Notes: generated from the sequence alone by a model not told the origin. Counted from the stretch's first letter, positions 43,261 to 51,984 are shown. The stretch is 64,000 nt of DNA from Nostoc flagelliforme FACHB-838 (GCF_014698065.1 NZ_JACJSI010000023.1:26120-90119), one strand, 5' to 3'. Numbers and translations: made by a program.

Positions 43261-45099
43261 ATGTTAAATATGAATAATTGTATAAAAATGCTTACTATTA
43301 CTAAATCAAAACAAGTTGCGATACCTGGGTTGGGCGTAGCGATCGCCATCTTTTCTTTAGGCGTTTTACTTTACAACCAAGTTGCATCAGCCGCCTTGAC
43401 TTTACCCCTACGCAGCAAAAAGGGGATGGTGGTTTCGGCCCATCCCCTAGCGAGTGAAGCGGGTATTTTAATGTTAAGCAAAGGTGGTAATGCAGTGGAT
43501 GCAGCTGTAGCCACAACTTTTGCAATTTCGGTAGTTGAGCCTTTTTCGGCAGGAATTGGCGGTGGCGGATTTTTGCTGATGCACTCTGAGAAAACTGGCG
43601 ACATGAAAGCGCTAGATTTCCGCGAACGCGCACCCCTGAAAGCTACAAAAAATATGTATTTGGATGCAGAAGGAAAGGTGCGTCCGAATGCAAGTATTAA
43701 TGGTTATTTGGCAGTAGCAACACCAGGAACGGTGGCGGGACTTTATGAAGTGCATCGCCGCTATGGTAAGCTTTCTTGGCAAGAGGTAATGAAACCTGCG
43801 ATCGCACTTGCCAAAGATGGCTTTATTCTTGGTGATGTAGCAACGTGGCGTTCTCTGCAAACGAACGAATTCCGCAAGCAAACAATTCTCAACAATTCAG
43901 CAGCGCGAGAAATTTTCACTCGCAACGATGAATTTTATCAACCAGGAGAGAAACTGGTGCAGCGTGATTTGGCACGCACCTTAACAACAGTTGCCCAAAA
44001 TCCCCAAAGTTTTTACACCGGAAGTATTGCTCGGGCGATCGCTTCTGATATGGGAAAAAATGGTGGTTTAATTACTCTAGAAGACCTCAAAGCCTACAAA
44101 GCAATCTGGCGCACTCCCATTTGTGGAAATTTTCGGAAAGCTAAAATTTGCTCAATGCCACCGCCATCATCGGGAGGCGTTCACCTATTGCAGATTTTAA
44201 ATATTATCGGTGACACCGATTTAAAATCTTTAGGATGGCATCATCCCGACGCAATACATTTAATGGTAGAAGCAATGAAGATTGCTTACAGCGATCGCTC
44301 AGTATATTTAGGCGATCCTGATTTTGTCAAAGTCCCTGTACAACAACTAATCAGTCCAGCTTACGCCAAAAAACGCCGTGAAGAAATTAATATGCAAGTG
44401 GCTCGGCCCTCCACCGAAGTCAAGCCAATAGATTTGAATTCCCAAGTCCAAATTCCAAATTCTAAATGTCTTCGTCTTGCCTCATCTTCCCCTGCCTCCC
44501 CTTGTCGTCAGCATGAATCTCCTGAAACCAGCCATCTTACTGTTGTGGATGAAGAACGCAACGCTGTGAGTCTGACTTTCACGATTAACCTTGGTTTTGG
44601 TGCTGGTGTAGTGACACCGGGAACTGGAATTGTCCTCAACAATGAGATGGATGATTTTGTCGCAGCGCCAGGAGTGCCTAATGCTTTTGGTTTAGTTGGT
44701 AATGATGCTAATGCGATCGCACCCCGTAAAACTCCCTTATCCAGCATGACTCCCACAATTGTTACAGAAAATGGTCATTTCCGCATGGCAGCAGGTGCGC
44801 CTGGTGGTAGCACCATCATCACCCAGGTTTTGCAAGTGATCTTGAATGTGCTGGAATACAACATGGATGTTGGTGCAGCTCTTTCTGTTCCACGCATACA
44901 TCATCAATGGCTTCCAGATGAGTTGCGGGTGGAATCTTGGGGTTTGGATGCTCTCACTCTCCAAGACTTACGCCGTCGGTGGCATAAAATTAAGGAAACT
45001 ACTTCTTGGGGCAATGGTAACGCGATCTCTGTTACATCTGATGGAACTTTAGAAGGGGCCGCTGATCCTCGCGGTGAAGGTTCCCCCAAAGGTTTGTGA
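43261..45099 (+). CDS. ggt: Gamma-glutamyltransferase with repeat-derived linker
   Basis: This exported enzyme cleaves gamma-glutamyl bonds of glutathione and related peptides. The 612-residue precursor has an N-terminal membrane or signal segment (about 20-44), the large-subunit core (PFSAGIGGGGFLL) and the small subunit beginning at the catalytic Thr423 in ETSHLTVVD. Oxyanion residues lie in PLSSMTPTIV, and GGSTIITQV follows. A Ser/Pro-rich stretch of about 30 residues just before Thr423 is encoded by filler DNA (44431-44517) similar to intergenic repeats, yet the frame is intact. Autocleavage and activity are therefore plausible. An alternative start is ATG 43288. Confidence 0.88.
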   Translation: MLNMNNCIKMLTITKSKQVAIPGLGVAIAIFSLGVLLYNQVASAALTLPLRSKKGMVVSAHPLASEAGILMLSKGGNAVDAAVATTFAISVVEPFSAGIGGGGFLLMHSEKTGDMKALDFRERAPLKATKNMYLDAEGKVRPNASINGYLAVATPGTVAGLYEVHRRYGKLSWQEVMKPAIALAKDGFILGDVATWRSLQTNEFRKQTILNNSAAREIFTRNDEFYQPGEKLVQRDLARTLTTVAQNPQSFYTGSIARAIASDMGKNGGLITLEDLKAYKAIWRTPICGNFRKAKICSMPPPSSGGVHLLQILNIIGDTDLKSLGWHHPDAIHLMVEAMKIAYSDRSVYLGDPDFVKVPVQQLISPAYAKKRREEINMQVARPSTEVKPIDLNSQVQIPNSKCLRLASSSPASPCRQHESPETSHLTVVDEERNAVSLTFTINLGFGAGVVTPGTGIVLNNEMDDFVAAPGVPNAFGLVGNDANAIAPRKTPLSSMTPTIVTENGHFRMAAGAPGGSTIITQVLQVILNVLEYNMDVGAALSVPRIHHQWLPDELRVESWGLDALTLQDLRRRWHKIKETTSWGNGNAISVTSDGTLEGAADPRGEGSPKGL

Positions 45100-45129
45100 G
45101 GGAGTCGAAAAGACGAGGGGAATGAGGGA

Positions 45130-45393
45130 TTATTGATTTTGGATTGTTGACTCTGCGTAGCTGCTGCTACCAAACTCATTTGCCCGTGTGCTAGGAACAA
45201 GTGTCCACCCTGCTTTGAGAAGTTTTTGATAAGTTGCCCACCCCTTAGAACCGCCTGGTATTTGATAATCTGGGACTGAAAAATGTCCAAAAGCTGTGTA
45301 AGGACGCCAAGGTTGATTAGGTTCTGTCTGCAAATACAGAATTTTCTCTCCGTCGCCACCAAACTTAGATAACCAGCACATTTGTCGATGCAT
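45130..45393 (-). CDS. Small hypothetical protein
   Basis: The 87-residue product starts at an ATG preceded by AAAGGAG. It is compact, aromatic-rich (WLSKFGGDG, YTAFGHFSVPDY, GWATYQKLLKAGWTLV) and soluble. The C-terminal part resembles short proteins in which a conserved K-x-G-W-x-x-Y segment recurs, but I cannot name the family. It lies between ggt and a DUF1802 gene with its own ribosome site, so it is likely monocistronic. Confidence 0.65.
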   Translation of the reverse strand: MHRQMCWLSKFGGDGEKILYLQTEPNQPWRPYTAFGHFSVPDYQIPGGSKGWATYQKLLKAGWTLVPSTRANEFGSSSYAESTIQNQ

Positions 45394-45769
45394 TGCAAAC
45401 TCCTTTGTTTTAGTTAGTAAGCATAATAGCAAACTTTTGTCAACTAATTTCTCACCCTTGGGGGTAATTTTTTGCCTAACACTTTAGACAAAATGTAATT
45501 AAGTTCTATCCACTACGGGATAATTGCTTAACAACTCATAGCCTGAAAGACAGCTGCTAATGGGATATAAAGATAAACAGCTTTACCTCACCTTCTTTAT
45601 CGGGTGAGATTTTTCTAATGTTATCCGCGTTTTTTGCGATCGTGTGTAACAATAACTACTATTTTGGCTGAGTTTTGCAATCAGACAACAGTGTAGAATG
45701 GCGTTTACTTAAGCTAGATTTAGATCCCCGGCTTCTTGAAGAAGCCGGGGATCTAGGCAGCAAGTCGGT
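45394..45769. other. Intergenic region ending in a strong palindrome
   Basis: The 376 bases contain the palindrome at 45721-45755 and the promoter of the small gene at 45393. No other feature was found. Confidence 0.5.
45721..45755 (-). terminator. Perfect 17-bp stem-loop after the DUF1802 gene
   Basis: TAGATCCCCGGCTTCTT pairs perfectly with 45739-45755 across one base. It lies 15 bases beyond the stop of the minus-strand DUF1802 gene, so it can end its transcript. It is a sequence relative of the hairpin at 36432-36466. Confidence 0.65.
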
Positions 45770-46372
45770 TTATGAGAAAGATGGAGCATACAACTTATCG
45801 CCGACAATCTGGCGAATTGTCTCTACTAATTGGGTGTATGCAAAGTTAGATAAAACTGGTTCTGCTGCTTGTAAGTGAATTGGTTGATCTAAATCAATCC
45901 ATGACTTGCAACCGCCATATTTAGAATGGTAGGGAATTTCTTGCTCTTGGGAAAGTTTGTAAGTTCGTAAGAGCAGGAGATAAAGCGGCTGGCGTGGTTT
46001 CCATTTGAGGCGATCGCTAATAAAATTCTCGTTCCAAATATGGAAAGGAAGCAAGGCATTGACAATCAATTCGTCACTCACTGGCAAAATATCCGTAATT
46101 TCGGCCCAACTGCCGATGCGAACTGTTTCAGGATGCCAACCTGATGTTACGGGATAGACGCTATTGGCATACTCAGATTTCAGCATGAAAGCTTGCTGAT
46201 GTTCATAAGTAGGATAAAGCAAAATTTGCTTGTGGGCGACTTGGAAATGTCCATTTCGTTCATGGATACCGCCTTTGCGAAGCAGCATAATTGTTTTGCC
46301 ACTTTCCAAAGCATTTACGGCGACTGCCCATTCTTTGAAGGCATGAAAAGTTGTAGTCAATTCCATCAGCAT
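45770..46372 (-). CDS. DUF1802 family protein
   Basis: The 200-residue soluble protein has the DUF1802 pattern: FKEWAVAVNALESGKTIMLLRKGGI at the start, FLLYPTYEHQ-like (ILLYPTYEHQQAFMLKSEYA) next, then a helical second half with PYHSKYGGCKSWIDL. The family has no established function. Two ATG codons (46372 and 46366) are both usable. A strong stem-loop follows its stop. An aldo/keto reductase pseudogene lies upstream on the other strand. Confidence 0.8.
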   Translation of the reverse strand: MLMELTTTFHAFKEWAVAVNALESGKTIMLLRKGGIHERNGHFQVAHKQILLYPTYEHQQAFMLKSEYANSVYPVTSGWHPETVRIGSWAEITDILPVSDELIVNALLPFHIWNENFISDRLKWKPRQPLYLLLLRTYKLSQEQEIPYHSKYGGCKSWIDLDQPIHLQAAEPVLSNFAYTQLVETIRQIVGDKLYAPSFS

Positions 46373-46460
46373 CTACTGTAACTCTGATTTAATTTCAAGC
46401 AAAAACCGATAAAGTATGCACCTATCCAAGGAAATGAATTAGGAAGCAATTACGGAAAAG

Positions 46461-46483
46461 CGATGTCTACGACGGGTACGCCT
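46461..46483. repeat. Dispersed GATGTCTACGACGGG repeat, copy at pseudogene start
   Basis: CGATGTCTACGACGGGTACG replaces the first residues of the aldo/keto reductase gene. The same family occurs, inverted, at 46693 and 46817 and at 17222 and 51218. Confidence 0.75.
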
Positions 46484-46692
46484 ACACTAGGTAATTCTGA
46501 TGTGCAAATCACACCTATCTTGATAGAACTTGGCAAGCAGGTAAAAGAACGTGGTTAAGAATTGAGGATGCCAACTCGATTAAAACGATTTGAGCAGCTT
46601 ATGAAGCCAGTATCACAACAATTGATATTGCTGAAGTTTATAGTGAAGGACACTCTAAGCGAATTGTCGCTGAAGCTTTATCTAATGTACAC

Positions 46693-46729
46693 GTAGACGC
46701 GTAGCGGCTTGTCCCCAGACATCGCGTGG
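46693..46729. repeat. Dispersed GTAGACGC repeat inside the pseudogene, copy 2
   Basis: GTAGACGCGTAGCGGCTTG then CCCAGACATCGC. It interrupts the aldo/keto reductase reading after ALSNV. It is an inverted-orientation relative of the 46461 copy. Confidence 0.75.
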
Positions 46730-46816
46730 AGTATGCCACAAAAGTTTTTGCTAGTCATATTGTACCCTTACTCAGTTAGCTTTGGACTGGTTAATCGCTC
46801 AACCGCAAACAAATGC

Positions 46817-46850
46817 GTAGACGCGTAGCGACTTGCCGTCAGACATCGCT
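46817..46850. repeat. Dispersed GTAGACGC repeat inside the pseudogene, copy 3
   Basis: GTAGACGCGTAGCGACTTG then GTCAGACATCGC, almost identical to copy 2, following QPQTNA of the pseudogene. Confidence 0.75.
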
Positions 46851-47174
46851 GGGGCGCGTTATCCCAAACAAGCACTAGATAACGCTTTATGCCGCCGAAC
46901 TAGCAGAAATTGATGCCATTGGACGTATTGTTAATGAGCGTCTGGATGACAGTCAGATTATGTAGAATTGATGACAATGCAGTTTGGTTAGCTATGCTCA
47001 TCTCTAGAATATCCCTTCAACTTTCTTAAAAATAGCGTTAGGGATCAAATTTATACTTCTAGATTGCAAAATCTAACAAAACGTCAACTTTAGTAAACCA
47101 AGGGTTGCAACTCACAAATTAAGTGCTAACTTAAATAGCAGGACACCAAACAAAATAAAACCGAACAAAAAGGG

Positions 47175-47294
47175 TCAATGACTTAGTGTCCCCTTGTCAT
47201 CAGCCCAAGCAAATTTCAGCATACCAAATATTAGAAAAGTGGCAAAAAGCCAGATGTAAAAGGCACAGCCAAATCCTAAAGCGGAAAAACGCAA
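47175..47294 (-). CDS. Possible small single-pass membrane protein
   Basis: A minus-strand frame of 39 codons from TTG 47294 encodes a strongly hydrophobic helix (ALGFGCAFYIWLFATFLIFG) followed by MLKFAWADDKGTLSH and a stop. The frame is open for another 11 codons upstream but without ATG or GTG, so the gene either starts at TTG or has lost its start. The sequence looks too protein-like to be chance. The family is unknown. Confidence 0.4.
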   Translation of the reverse strand: MRFSALGFGCAFYIWLFATFLIFGMLKFAWADDKGTLSH

Positions 47295-47385
47295 GAATGC
47301 TGAGTTTGTTAGTTTTTTAGTCCACCTTAGTTATTAACTTTCAATTACTTAATTAGTTTAACAATTTGAAAACTGTGAACTCGAT

Positions 47386-47413
47386 AAAACCTGGTCAACC
47401 TCGACCAGGTTTT
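47386..47413 (+). terminator. Rho-independent terminator shape
   Basis: AAAACCTGGTC pairs with GACCAGGTTTT across a six-base loop and is followed by a T and G. No plus-strand gene lies directly upstream except the aldo/keto reductase pseudogene, so it may be that gene's old terminator. Confidence 0.5.
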
Positions 47414-47597
47414 TGGTATTTTATTATGATGTGACTTTATCACTACGGCAGGGAATGCCGATTATGATCAAGGGAGAGGCTAGCGCCAAGGGTTTTTTGC
47501 CCATAAGCGACTGCTGTTAGCGAGTCATCAAGCTTTATCACCAAGGACGCAAAATAAAGAAGTTAAAAGGGTTTGTGCAGCCTCACAAAAAATGATA

Positions 47598-48530
47598 TTA
47601 CTGAGACAAAACCCAATCACTTAAAAGTTGGTTTACTTTATCCGGTATTTCATCATGGGGGCAATGACCTGCCATTAAGAAATGTTCTGTCAAATTAGGA
47701 CAATATTGACGAAACTTTGGAGAACGTTCTCTAGTATTCATCCAAGGGTCAGCTTCTCCCCATAACATCAATAAAGGACAAGTTAATTGCTTTAGTAGCA
47801 CATCAACTTTTTCTCCTTGAGGAGTGCTAAAAACTGAAACAAACACATCCAACGCACCCGGATCAAAAGCAGGACGAGAAATTTCTTCTACTAATTGGTC
47901 TGTAATCACACTTTTATCAAGATATACCTTTTCTAAAGTTTGGCGAATTACCCAACGTTGTCGCACATATTGAAATAACAGAAACTGAGCTAAAGGTTGT
48001 TGAAACATCCACTTAACCGAGTCACCCAGTAATTTCTCTAAAGAAGAGGGTTGTTTGGGTGGCTGAATTTCGCTTTGCAAAGCTTCAGGTTCAGATGTTG
48101 CTTGGCTTTCGCTAAAAGGCCCGGCACTATTGAGCAAGACTAAACCAGCTACATTCTCAGGACGTTGTGCTGCAACACACAAGCAAGCATAGCCACCAAG
48201 GGAGTTACCCGCTAATACTGCTTTTTGACCAATCACTTCACTGATAAAATCGTTAAGTTGGTCGCGCCACAAGTCGCCACTGTACTGCAATTTTGGTTTT
48301 GCCGATCGCCCGAATCCCAAAAGGTCGATCGCAAATACTTCAAAATCTTGACACAATCCTGTGATATTCTTGCGCCAGTGGTCTGTAGAAGCACCAAATC
48401 CATGTACCAAAAGCAAAGGCGGACGTTGGGTTTGTTTCTCTCCCGCACGCACATAGTAAACGTTGTGCCCGCGCCACTGCCAATATTTACCAGGGATTGG
48501 AGTTATAGAGGAGGCTGTAGTTACCTGCAT
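47598..48530 (-). CDS. Alpha/beta hydrolase (pheophytinase-like group possible)
   Basis: The 310-residue hydrolase has VHGFGAS near residue 42, nucleophile Ser110 in GNSLGGYAC, an Asp in LWGEADPWM and a His in AGHCPHDEIP. The sequence around the nucleophile and VLLNSAGPF resembles plant and cyanobacterial hydrolases related to pheophytinase, but the substrate is not proven. It is divergent from aroE, with a short spacer of STRR repeats. There is no signal peptide. Confidence 0.85.
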   Translation of the reverse strand: MQVTTASSITPIPGKYWQWRGHNVYYVRAGEKQTQRPPLLLVHGFGASTDHWRKNITGLCQDFEVFAIDLLGFGRSAKPKLQYSGDLWRDQLNDFISEVIGQKAVLAGNSLGGYACLCVAAQRPENVAGLVLLNSAGPFSESQATSEPEALQSEIQPPKQPSSLEKLLGDSVKWMFQQPLAQFLLFQYVRQRWVIRQTLEKVYLDKSVITDQLVEEISRPAFDPGALDVFVSVFSTPQGEKVDVLLKQLTCPLLMLWGEADPWMNTRERSPKFRQYCPNLTEHFLMAGHCPHDEIPDKVNQLLSDWVLSQ

Positions 48531-48630
48531 GATTTAAAGAAATGTTAAGTAGCTTTTAATAATTGTAAACTAGTCGGGAGTGGGGAGTGGCGACTAAGGA
48601 CTGAGGACTGGGGAAGAGTTTTCCTAAGCC

Positions 48631-48658
48631 AATGACAAATAACAAATGACAAATGACA
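48631..48658. repeat. 7-bp tandem repeat containing the aroE start codon
   Basis: Four AATGACA-type heptamers run from 48631 to 48658. The aroE ATG (48653-48655) is inside the last unit. There is no separate Shine-Dalgarno sequence. Confidence 0.8.
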
Positions 48659-49540
48659 AAAGAAAATTTAATTACAGGCAAAACTAAACTACTAGGAGTC
48701 ATTGGACATCCTGTGGAACATTCGCTGTCGCCAGTGATGCATAATGCTGCAATCGCCCAATTAGGTTTAGATTACGTTTATCTGCCTTTTCCGATTGAAC
48801 CAGAGAATTTAGAGGTGGCGATCGCAGGTTTCGCGGCTGTTGGGGTTGTCGGCTTTAGTGTGACAATACCTCACAAACAAGCAATCATCCCCCTGCTTTC
48901 AGAAATTACACCCCTGGCTCAAACTATCGGTGCAGTAAATACTGTTAGCCGCCAAAATAACAAATGGGTAGGCACAAATACAGATATACAAGGATTTATT
49001 GCCCCTTTGCAGACAACATATAAACAGGATTGGAGTCAGAAAGTAGCGGTAATTTTAGGTAATGGCGGTGCAGCGAGAGCAGTTGTAGCAGGTTGTATTC
49101 AGTTAGGTTTTGCCCAAATTCATGTTGTTGGGCGCAATATGCAGAGATTACAAGAATTTCGCAATAGTTGGAGCAATTCAACCCTAGCCGAAAAATTCCA
49201 GGTTCATCAATGGGAAGAATTACCAAAGCTAATTCCCCAAGCAAATCTGCTAGTAAACACAACTCCGATTGGGATGTATCCCAAAATTAACGAATCGCCT
49301 TTGAGTGTAGAGGAAATAGCGAATTTACCAACAGGTGCGATCGCTTACGATTTAATCTATATTCCTAAACCAACGCAATTTCTACAGCAGGCAGAAAAAC
49401 AAGGGGCAATTGCGATCGATGGTCTAGAAATGCTAGTCCAGCAAGGGGTAGCAGCATTAAAAATCTGGTTGCAGCAGGAAGCTTTGCCTGTAGAAGTGAT
49501 GCGTCAAGCGTTACAAAATCACCTGGGTTTGGGGGGATGA
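48653..49540 (+). CDS. aroE: Shikimate dehydrogenase
   Basis: This enzyme reduces 3-dehydroshikimate with NADPH in the shikimate pathway, so it feeds the chorismate used by aroH elsewhere in the window. At 295 residues it is full length. Substrate-binding GHPVEHSLSPVMHNAA, catalytic Lys in VTIPHKQAI, Asp in NTDIQGF, and the nucleotide-binding GNGGAARAVV and NTTPIGMYP are visible. The start lies within a heptamer repeat and has no ribosome binding site, so leaderless or A-rich initiation is possible. A bidirectional terminator follows. Confidence 0.93.
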   Translation: MTKENLITGKTKLLGVIGHPVEHSLSPVMHNAAIAQLGLDYVYLPFPIEPENLEVAIAGFAAVGVVGFSVTIPHKQAIIPLLSEITPLAQTIGAVNTVSRQNNKWVGTNTDIQGFIAPLQTTYKQDWSQKVAVILGNGGAARAVVAGCIQLGFAQIHVVGRNMQRLQEFRNSWSNSTLAEKFQVHQWEELPKLIPQANLLVNTTPIGMYPKINESPLSVEEIANLPTGAIAYDLIYIPKPTQFLQQAEKQGAIAIDGLEMLVQQGVAALKIWLQQEALPVEVMRQALQNHLGLGG

Positions 49541-49551
49541 AGAGATTTTGT

Positions 49552-49575
49552 AGGGGCGCAAGGTCTTGCGCCCCT
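49552..49575. terminator. Bidirectional stem-loop after aroE
   Basis: AGGGGCGCAAG pairs perfectly with CTTGCGCCCCT across two bases. It sits between convergent aroE and the channel-like gene. On the plus strand a T run follows shortly after (TTTTTTTAC at about 49588). Confidence 0.65.
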
Positions 49576-49597
49576 CCTGTGGGACGTTTTTTTACTT

Positions 49598-51274
49598 TTA
49601 ATTTCTACCTTTGAAAGAGTCTAGCCATTCTTGAACTTGCTCTCGTGCAATATCGCGCCCTCCAAGACCAAAGGCTAGGGCTATAGCAACTGCGATCGCA
49701 CCTAATAAAAGTCCAAAAGCTAAATTCACAATATCACTGGCAACTCCAATCTGTTGCAGTGCCATTGCAGAGACTAAGGTAATTATTGCAATCCGCGCTA
49801 CTTGCCCTAAAATCTGGGCTTGGCGATCGCCGGAACTGGTAATGATGTTAAAAGCCAGATTTGCCAAGAATAAGCCAATGGCAAATATTACTAATCCTGC
49901 CAAAATCCGTCCAAATATGATGACAATACCAGACACTAATGCTGTCAGGGCTGGAATATTCAAGATATTCACCGCCGCCACTGTTGCAAATAGCATGATA
50001 CCCACTAAAGCAACAATACCTGCAACTTCCGATGGAGTGCGACTTGGAGTAGGTTCAACTGTTGGTTCTGTGGAAATTTCGATGCGTCTGCTGGGTGTTG
50101 CCAGACCCAAAATAGTGAAAATGTTATTAAAGCCTAAATTGGTGAGGATGCTTGTAACCAAATCTGCGATAAACCGCCCCACAAAATAGGCAACAATCAA
50201 AATTGCTACGGCTGTAAAGATAGCAGGGAGGGCGTTGAGAACCTGTTGCAGCATTGCGATCGCAGGCACTGATATCGCATCAATTCGCAAGGCATTAAGC
50301 GCTGCGATCGCTACAGGAATCAAAATCAAAACATAGACAATTGTGCCGATAATACTCGATAGAGGTTGCACCCCCGCAGCCGAGGATAATCCCAAGCGAG
50401 TACCTAAATTGTCTATACCAGTTGTCGCCAGCAAGTTTGTTACAATCCGCCGTACCACGTTAGCTATGAACCAGCCAACTACAGCAATTAATATTGCCGC
50501 TAAAATGTTCGGCAGAATTAGCAGAACTTGTGTAATTAGAGCTTGGACTGGTTGTAGAGCCTGCCTAAGTCCAAGAGTATCCAAAACTGGGGCAAGAAAC
50601 AGTAAAAATATAAACCAATACAGAGCATTGCCAATCGTCTCACTCAGAGATAGTTGATTGAGGCTAGGTGCGCTGTTTTCTGGTTCTGGATTCAAACGCT
50701 CATCCAGATTAAATGCCTGTAATGAGCGCACAGTGATAATTTTCACAATGGTCGCTAAAAACCAGGCAGCTGCCAAAAGGATTCCCGCACCAACTAACTT
50801 TGGCAAAAAGCCAATCAGTTGATCGAGAAAATTATTGAGAGGTCGAGAGGCAATTTCCAGATCCAATGTCTGTAAAACAGCTACCGCCGTCAACAGGATA
50901 ATGCTCCAAAAGACTAAACTGGAGATGAATTTCTCCACTTGGGGAACATCTTGACGACCCGTTATTCCTGCGGCAATGCGGTTATCTATGTTTGTGCGGT
51001 TGAGGATTCCTCGCGTCACTGCTGCTGCGATCGCTGCAATTAACCAACCTACTAGCAAAATTGCTACTGCCCCCAGTAAACGGGGTGTAAACAGAATCAA
51101 CTGTTGAACAATACCTCGCACATCAGCGATTCCTTGATTTACTGCTGGTTGCATTGGTTGCAGGTTAGGCGAGGATTGTGCCAAAAATTGCTGCATCCTT
51201 GTGGACAAAGCAACTCCGTAGGCGTAGCCCGTAGTAGACATCACCTCGGTTATTCCTTGCGAAGTTGTGTTCAT
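49598..51274 (-). CDS. Mechanosensitive-channel-like multi-pass membrane protein
   Basis: The 558-residue product carries repeated TM-helix modules (LLGAVAILLVGWLIAAIAAAV, ILPNILAAILIAVVGWFIAN, LPAIFTAVAILIVAYFVGRF) of the conserved TM-helix family related to small mechanosensitive channels. Each module is followed by a basic stretch such as RRIVTNLLATTGIDNLGTRLG. It may gate ions or solutes under osmotic shock, but the pore domain of MscS is not obvious. The N-terminal VMSTTGYAYGVALST is encoded by a dispersed repeat, so the true start may be ATG 51241 or nearby. Confidence 0.82.
   Translation of the reverse strand: MNTTSQGITEVMSTTGYAYGVALSTRMQQFLAQSSPNLQPMQPAVNQGIADVRGIVQQLILFTPRLLGAVAILLVGWLIAAIAAAVTRGILNRTNIDNRIAAGITGRQDVPQVEKFISSLVFWSIILLTAVAVLQTLDLEIASRPLNNFLDQLIGFLPKLVGAGILLAAAWFLATIVKIITVRSLQAFNLDERLNPEPENSAPSLNQLSLSETIGNALYWFIFLLFLAPVLDTLGLRQALQPVQALITQVLLILPNILAAILIAVVGWFIANVVRRIVTNLLATTGIDNLGTRLGLSSAAGVQPLSSIIGTIVYVLILIPVAIAALNALRIDAISVPAIAMLQQVLNALPAIFTAVAILIVAYFVGRFIADLVTSILTNLGFNNIFTILGLATPSRRIEISTEPTVEPTPSRTPSEVAGIVALVGIMLFATVAAVNILNIPALTALVSGIVIIFGRILAGLVIFAIGLFLANLAFNIITSSGDRQAQILGQVARIAIITLVSAMALQQIGVASDIVNLAFGLLLGAIAVAIALAFGLGGRDIAREQVQEWLDSFKGRN
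51218..51244. repeat. Dispersed repeat inside the 5' coding region
   Basis: GTAGGCGTAGCCCGTAGTAG and ACATCAC match the GATGTCTACGACGGGCTACGC family on the opposite strand. Here it is translated as MSTTGYAYG near the N-terminus of the channel-like protein. Confidence 0.75.
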
Positions 51275-51508
51275 GGTTTTCGGGAATTATGCTTAAATAT
51301 TTGCCGCAAACACTAAGTCAGTGTTTTGCCTATCAATTTACCAGTAAAAACATACATATATTGATCGATATCAAGACTAATTATTGACTTTGTTACTCCT
51401 ATTTAAATTGGGCATAACTTATTTCTCCCCCTGCCTCCCCTGCCCCCACTCCCTGCTTTGTCGAATTTTGCGTTACTCTAATTGCAGCAACAGCACCAAA
51501 GATGTAGA

Positions 51509-51952
51509 ATGTCCCAAGTTTTGGAACAATCGATTCAAATTAATGCTACAGCTACGGTGGTAGAGCGCTGTATTAGCGATTTAGCTCTCATGCACCGTTG
51601 GCTCAACCCTGTACTCCGTTGCGAACCTGTAGGTGAAGCTTGGAGTACTGATGTAGGCAGTAAAAGTCGTTTTATCATTCAAATTCCTTTACTAAAACCC
51701 ACGCTTAATAGCGTAGTTGTAGAACGACAGCCAGGTTTGGTAGTTTGGGAATTTCAGGGATTTTTTCAAGGACGCGATCGCTGGGAATGTCAACCTACAG
51801 AAAAGGGAACGCTTCTATTGAACCGCTTTGAGTACGATATTCCTAACCCCTTAGTGAGTTGGGGTTTCAACACCTTTGCTGCATCTTGGACAAAACAAGA
51901 TATGCAAGCCCAACTGCGCCGCCTCAAACGAGTCGCAGAAGAACAAAATTAG
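51509..51952 (+). CDS. SRPBCC-family (Bet v 1-like) protein
   Basis: The 147-residue soluble product has the START-like pattern: an N-terminal SQVLEQSIQINATATVVERC strand and helix, HRWLNPVLRCEPVG, RQPGLVVWEFQGFFQGRDRW, and a C-terminal long helix (FNTFAASWTKQDMQAQLRRL). The fold binds lipids, pigments or other hydrophobic ligands. ATG 51509 is chosen over TTG 51482. It is divergent from the channel-like gene. No ligand can be predicted. Confidence 0.82.
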   Translation: MSQVLEQSIQINATATVVERCISDLALMHRWLNPVLRCEPVGEAWSTDVGSKSRFIIQIPLLKPTLNSVVVERQPGLVVWEFQGFFQGRDRWECQPTEKGTLLLNRFEYDIPNPLVSWGFNTFAASWTKQDMQAQLRRLKRVAEEQN

Positions 51953-51984
51953 TCATTTGTCATTGGCTTAGGAAAACCCTTTCC

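Larger units (their letters stand above)
46484..46965 (+). pseudogene. Aldo/keto reductase pseudogene cut by dispersed repeats
   Basis: Fragments in the right order match an aldo/keto reductase: TLGNSDVQITPI at 46484, then RTWQAGKRTWLRIEDANSIK, AAYEASITTIDIAEVYSEGH and SKRIVAEALSNV. After a repeat the sequence resumes with TQLALDWLIAQPQTNA, and after a second repeat with AELAEIDAIGRIVNERLDDS and a stop at 46963. There is a frameshift near 46528, an in-frame TGA at about 46590, and the middle of the protein (roughly 150 or more residues) is missing. It is clearly dead. Confidence 0.85.
46966..47597. other. Intergenic region after the pseudogene
   Basis: The 632 bases hold one possible small membrane protein gene (47175-47294, minus), a terminator-like hairpin (47386-47413) and otherwise AT-rich sequence. 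Confidence 0.5.

Noticed and set aside
44904..45398. Minus-strand 164-codon frame overlapping ggt and the small gene
   Set aside because: It covers the end of ggt and a different frame of the gene at 45130. The 45130 frame has AAAGGAG and a coherent product.
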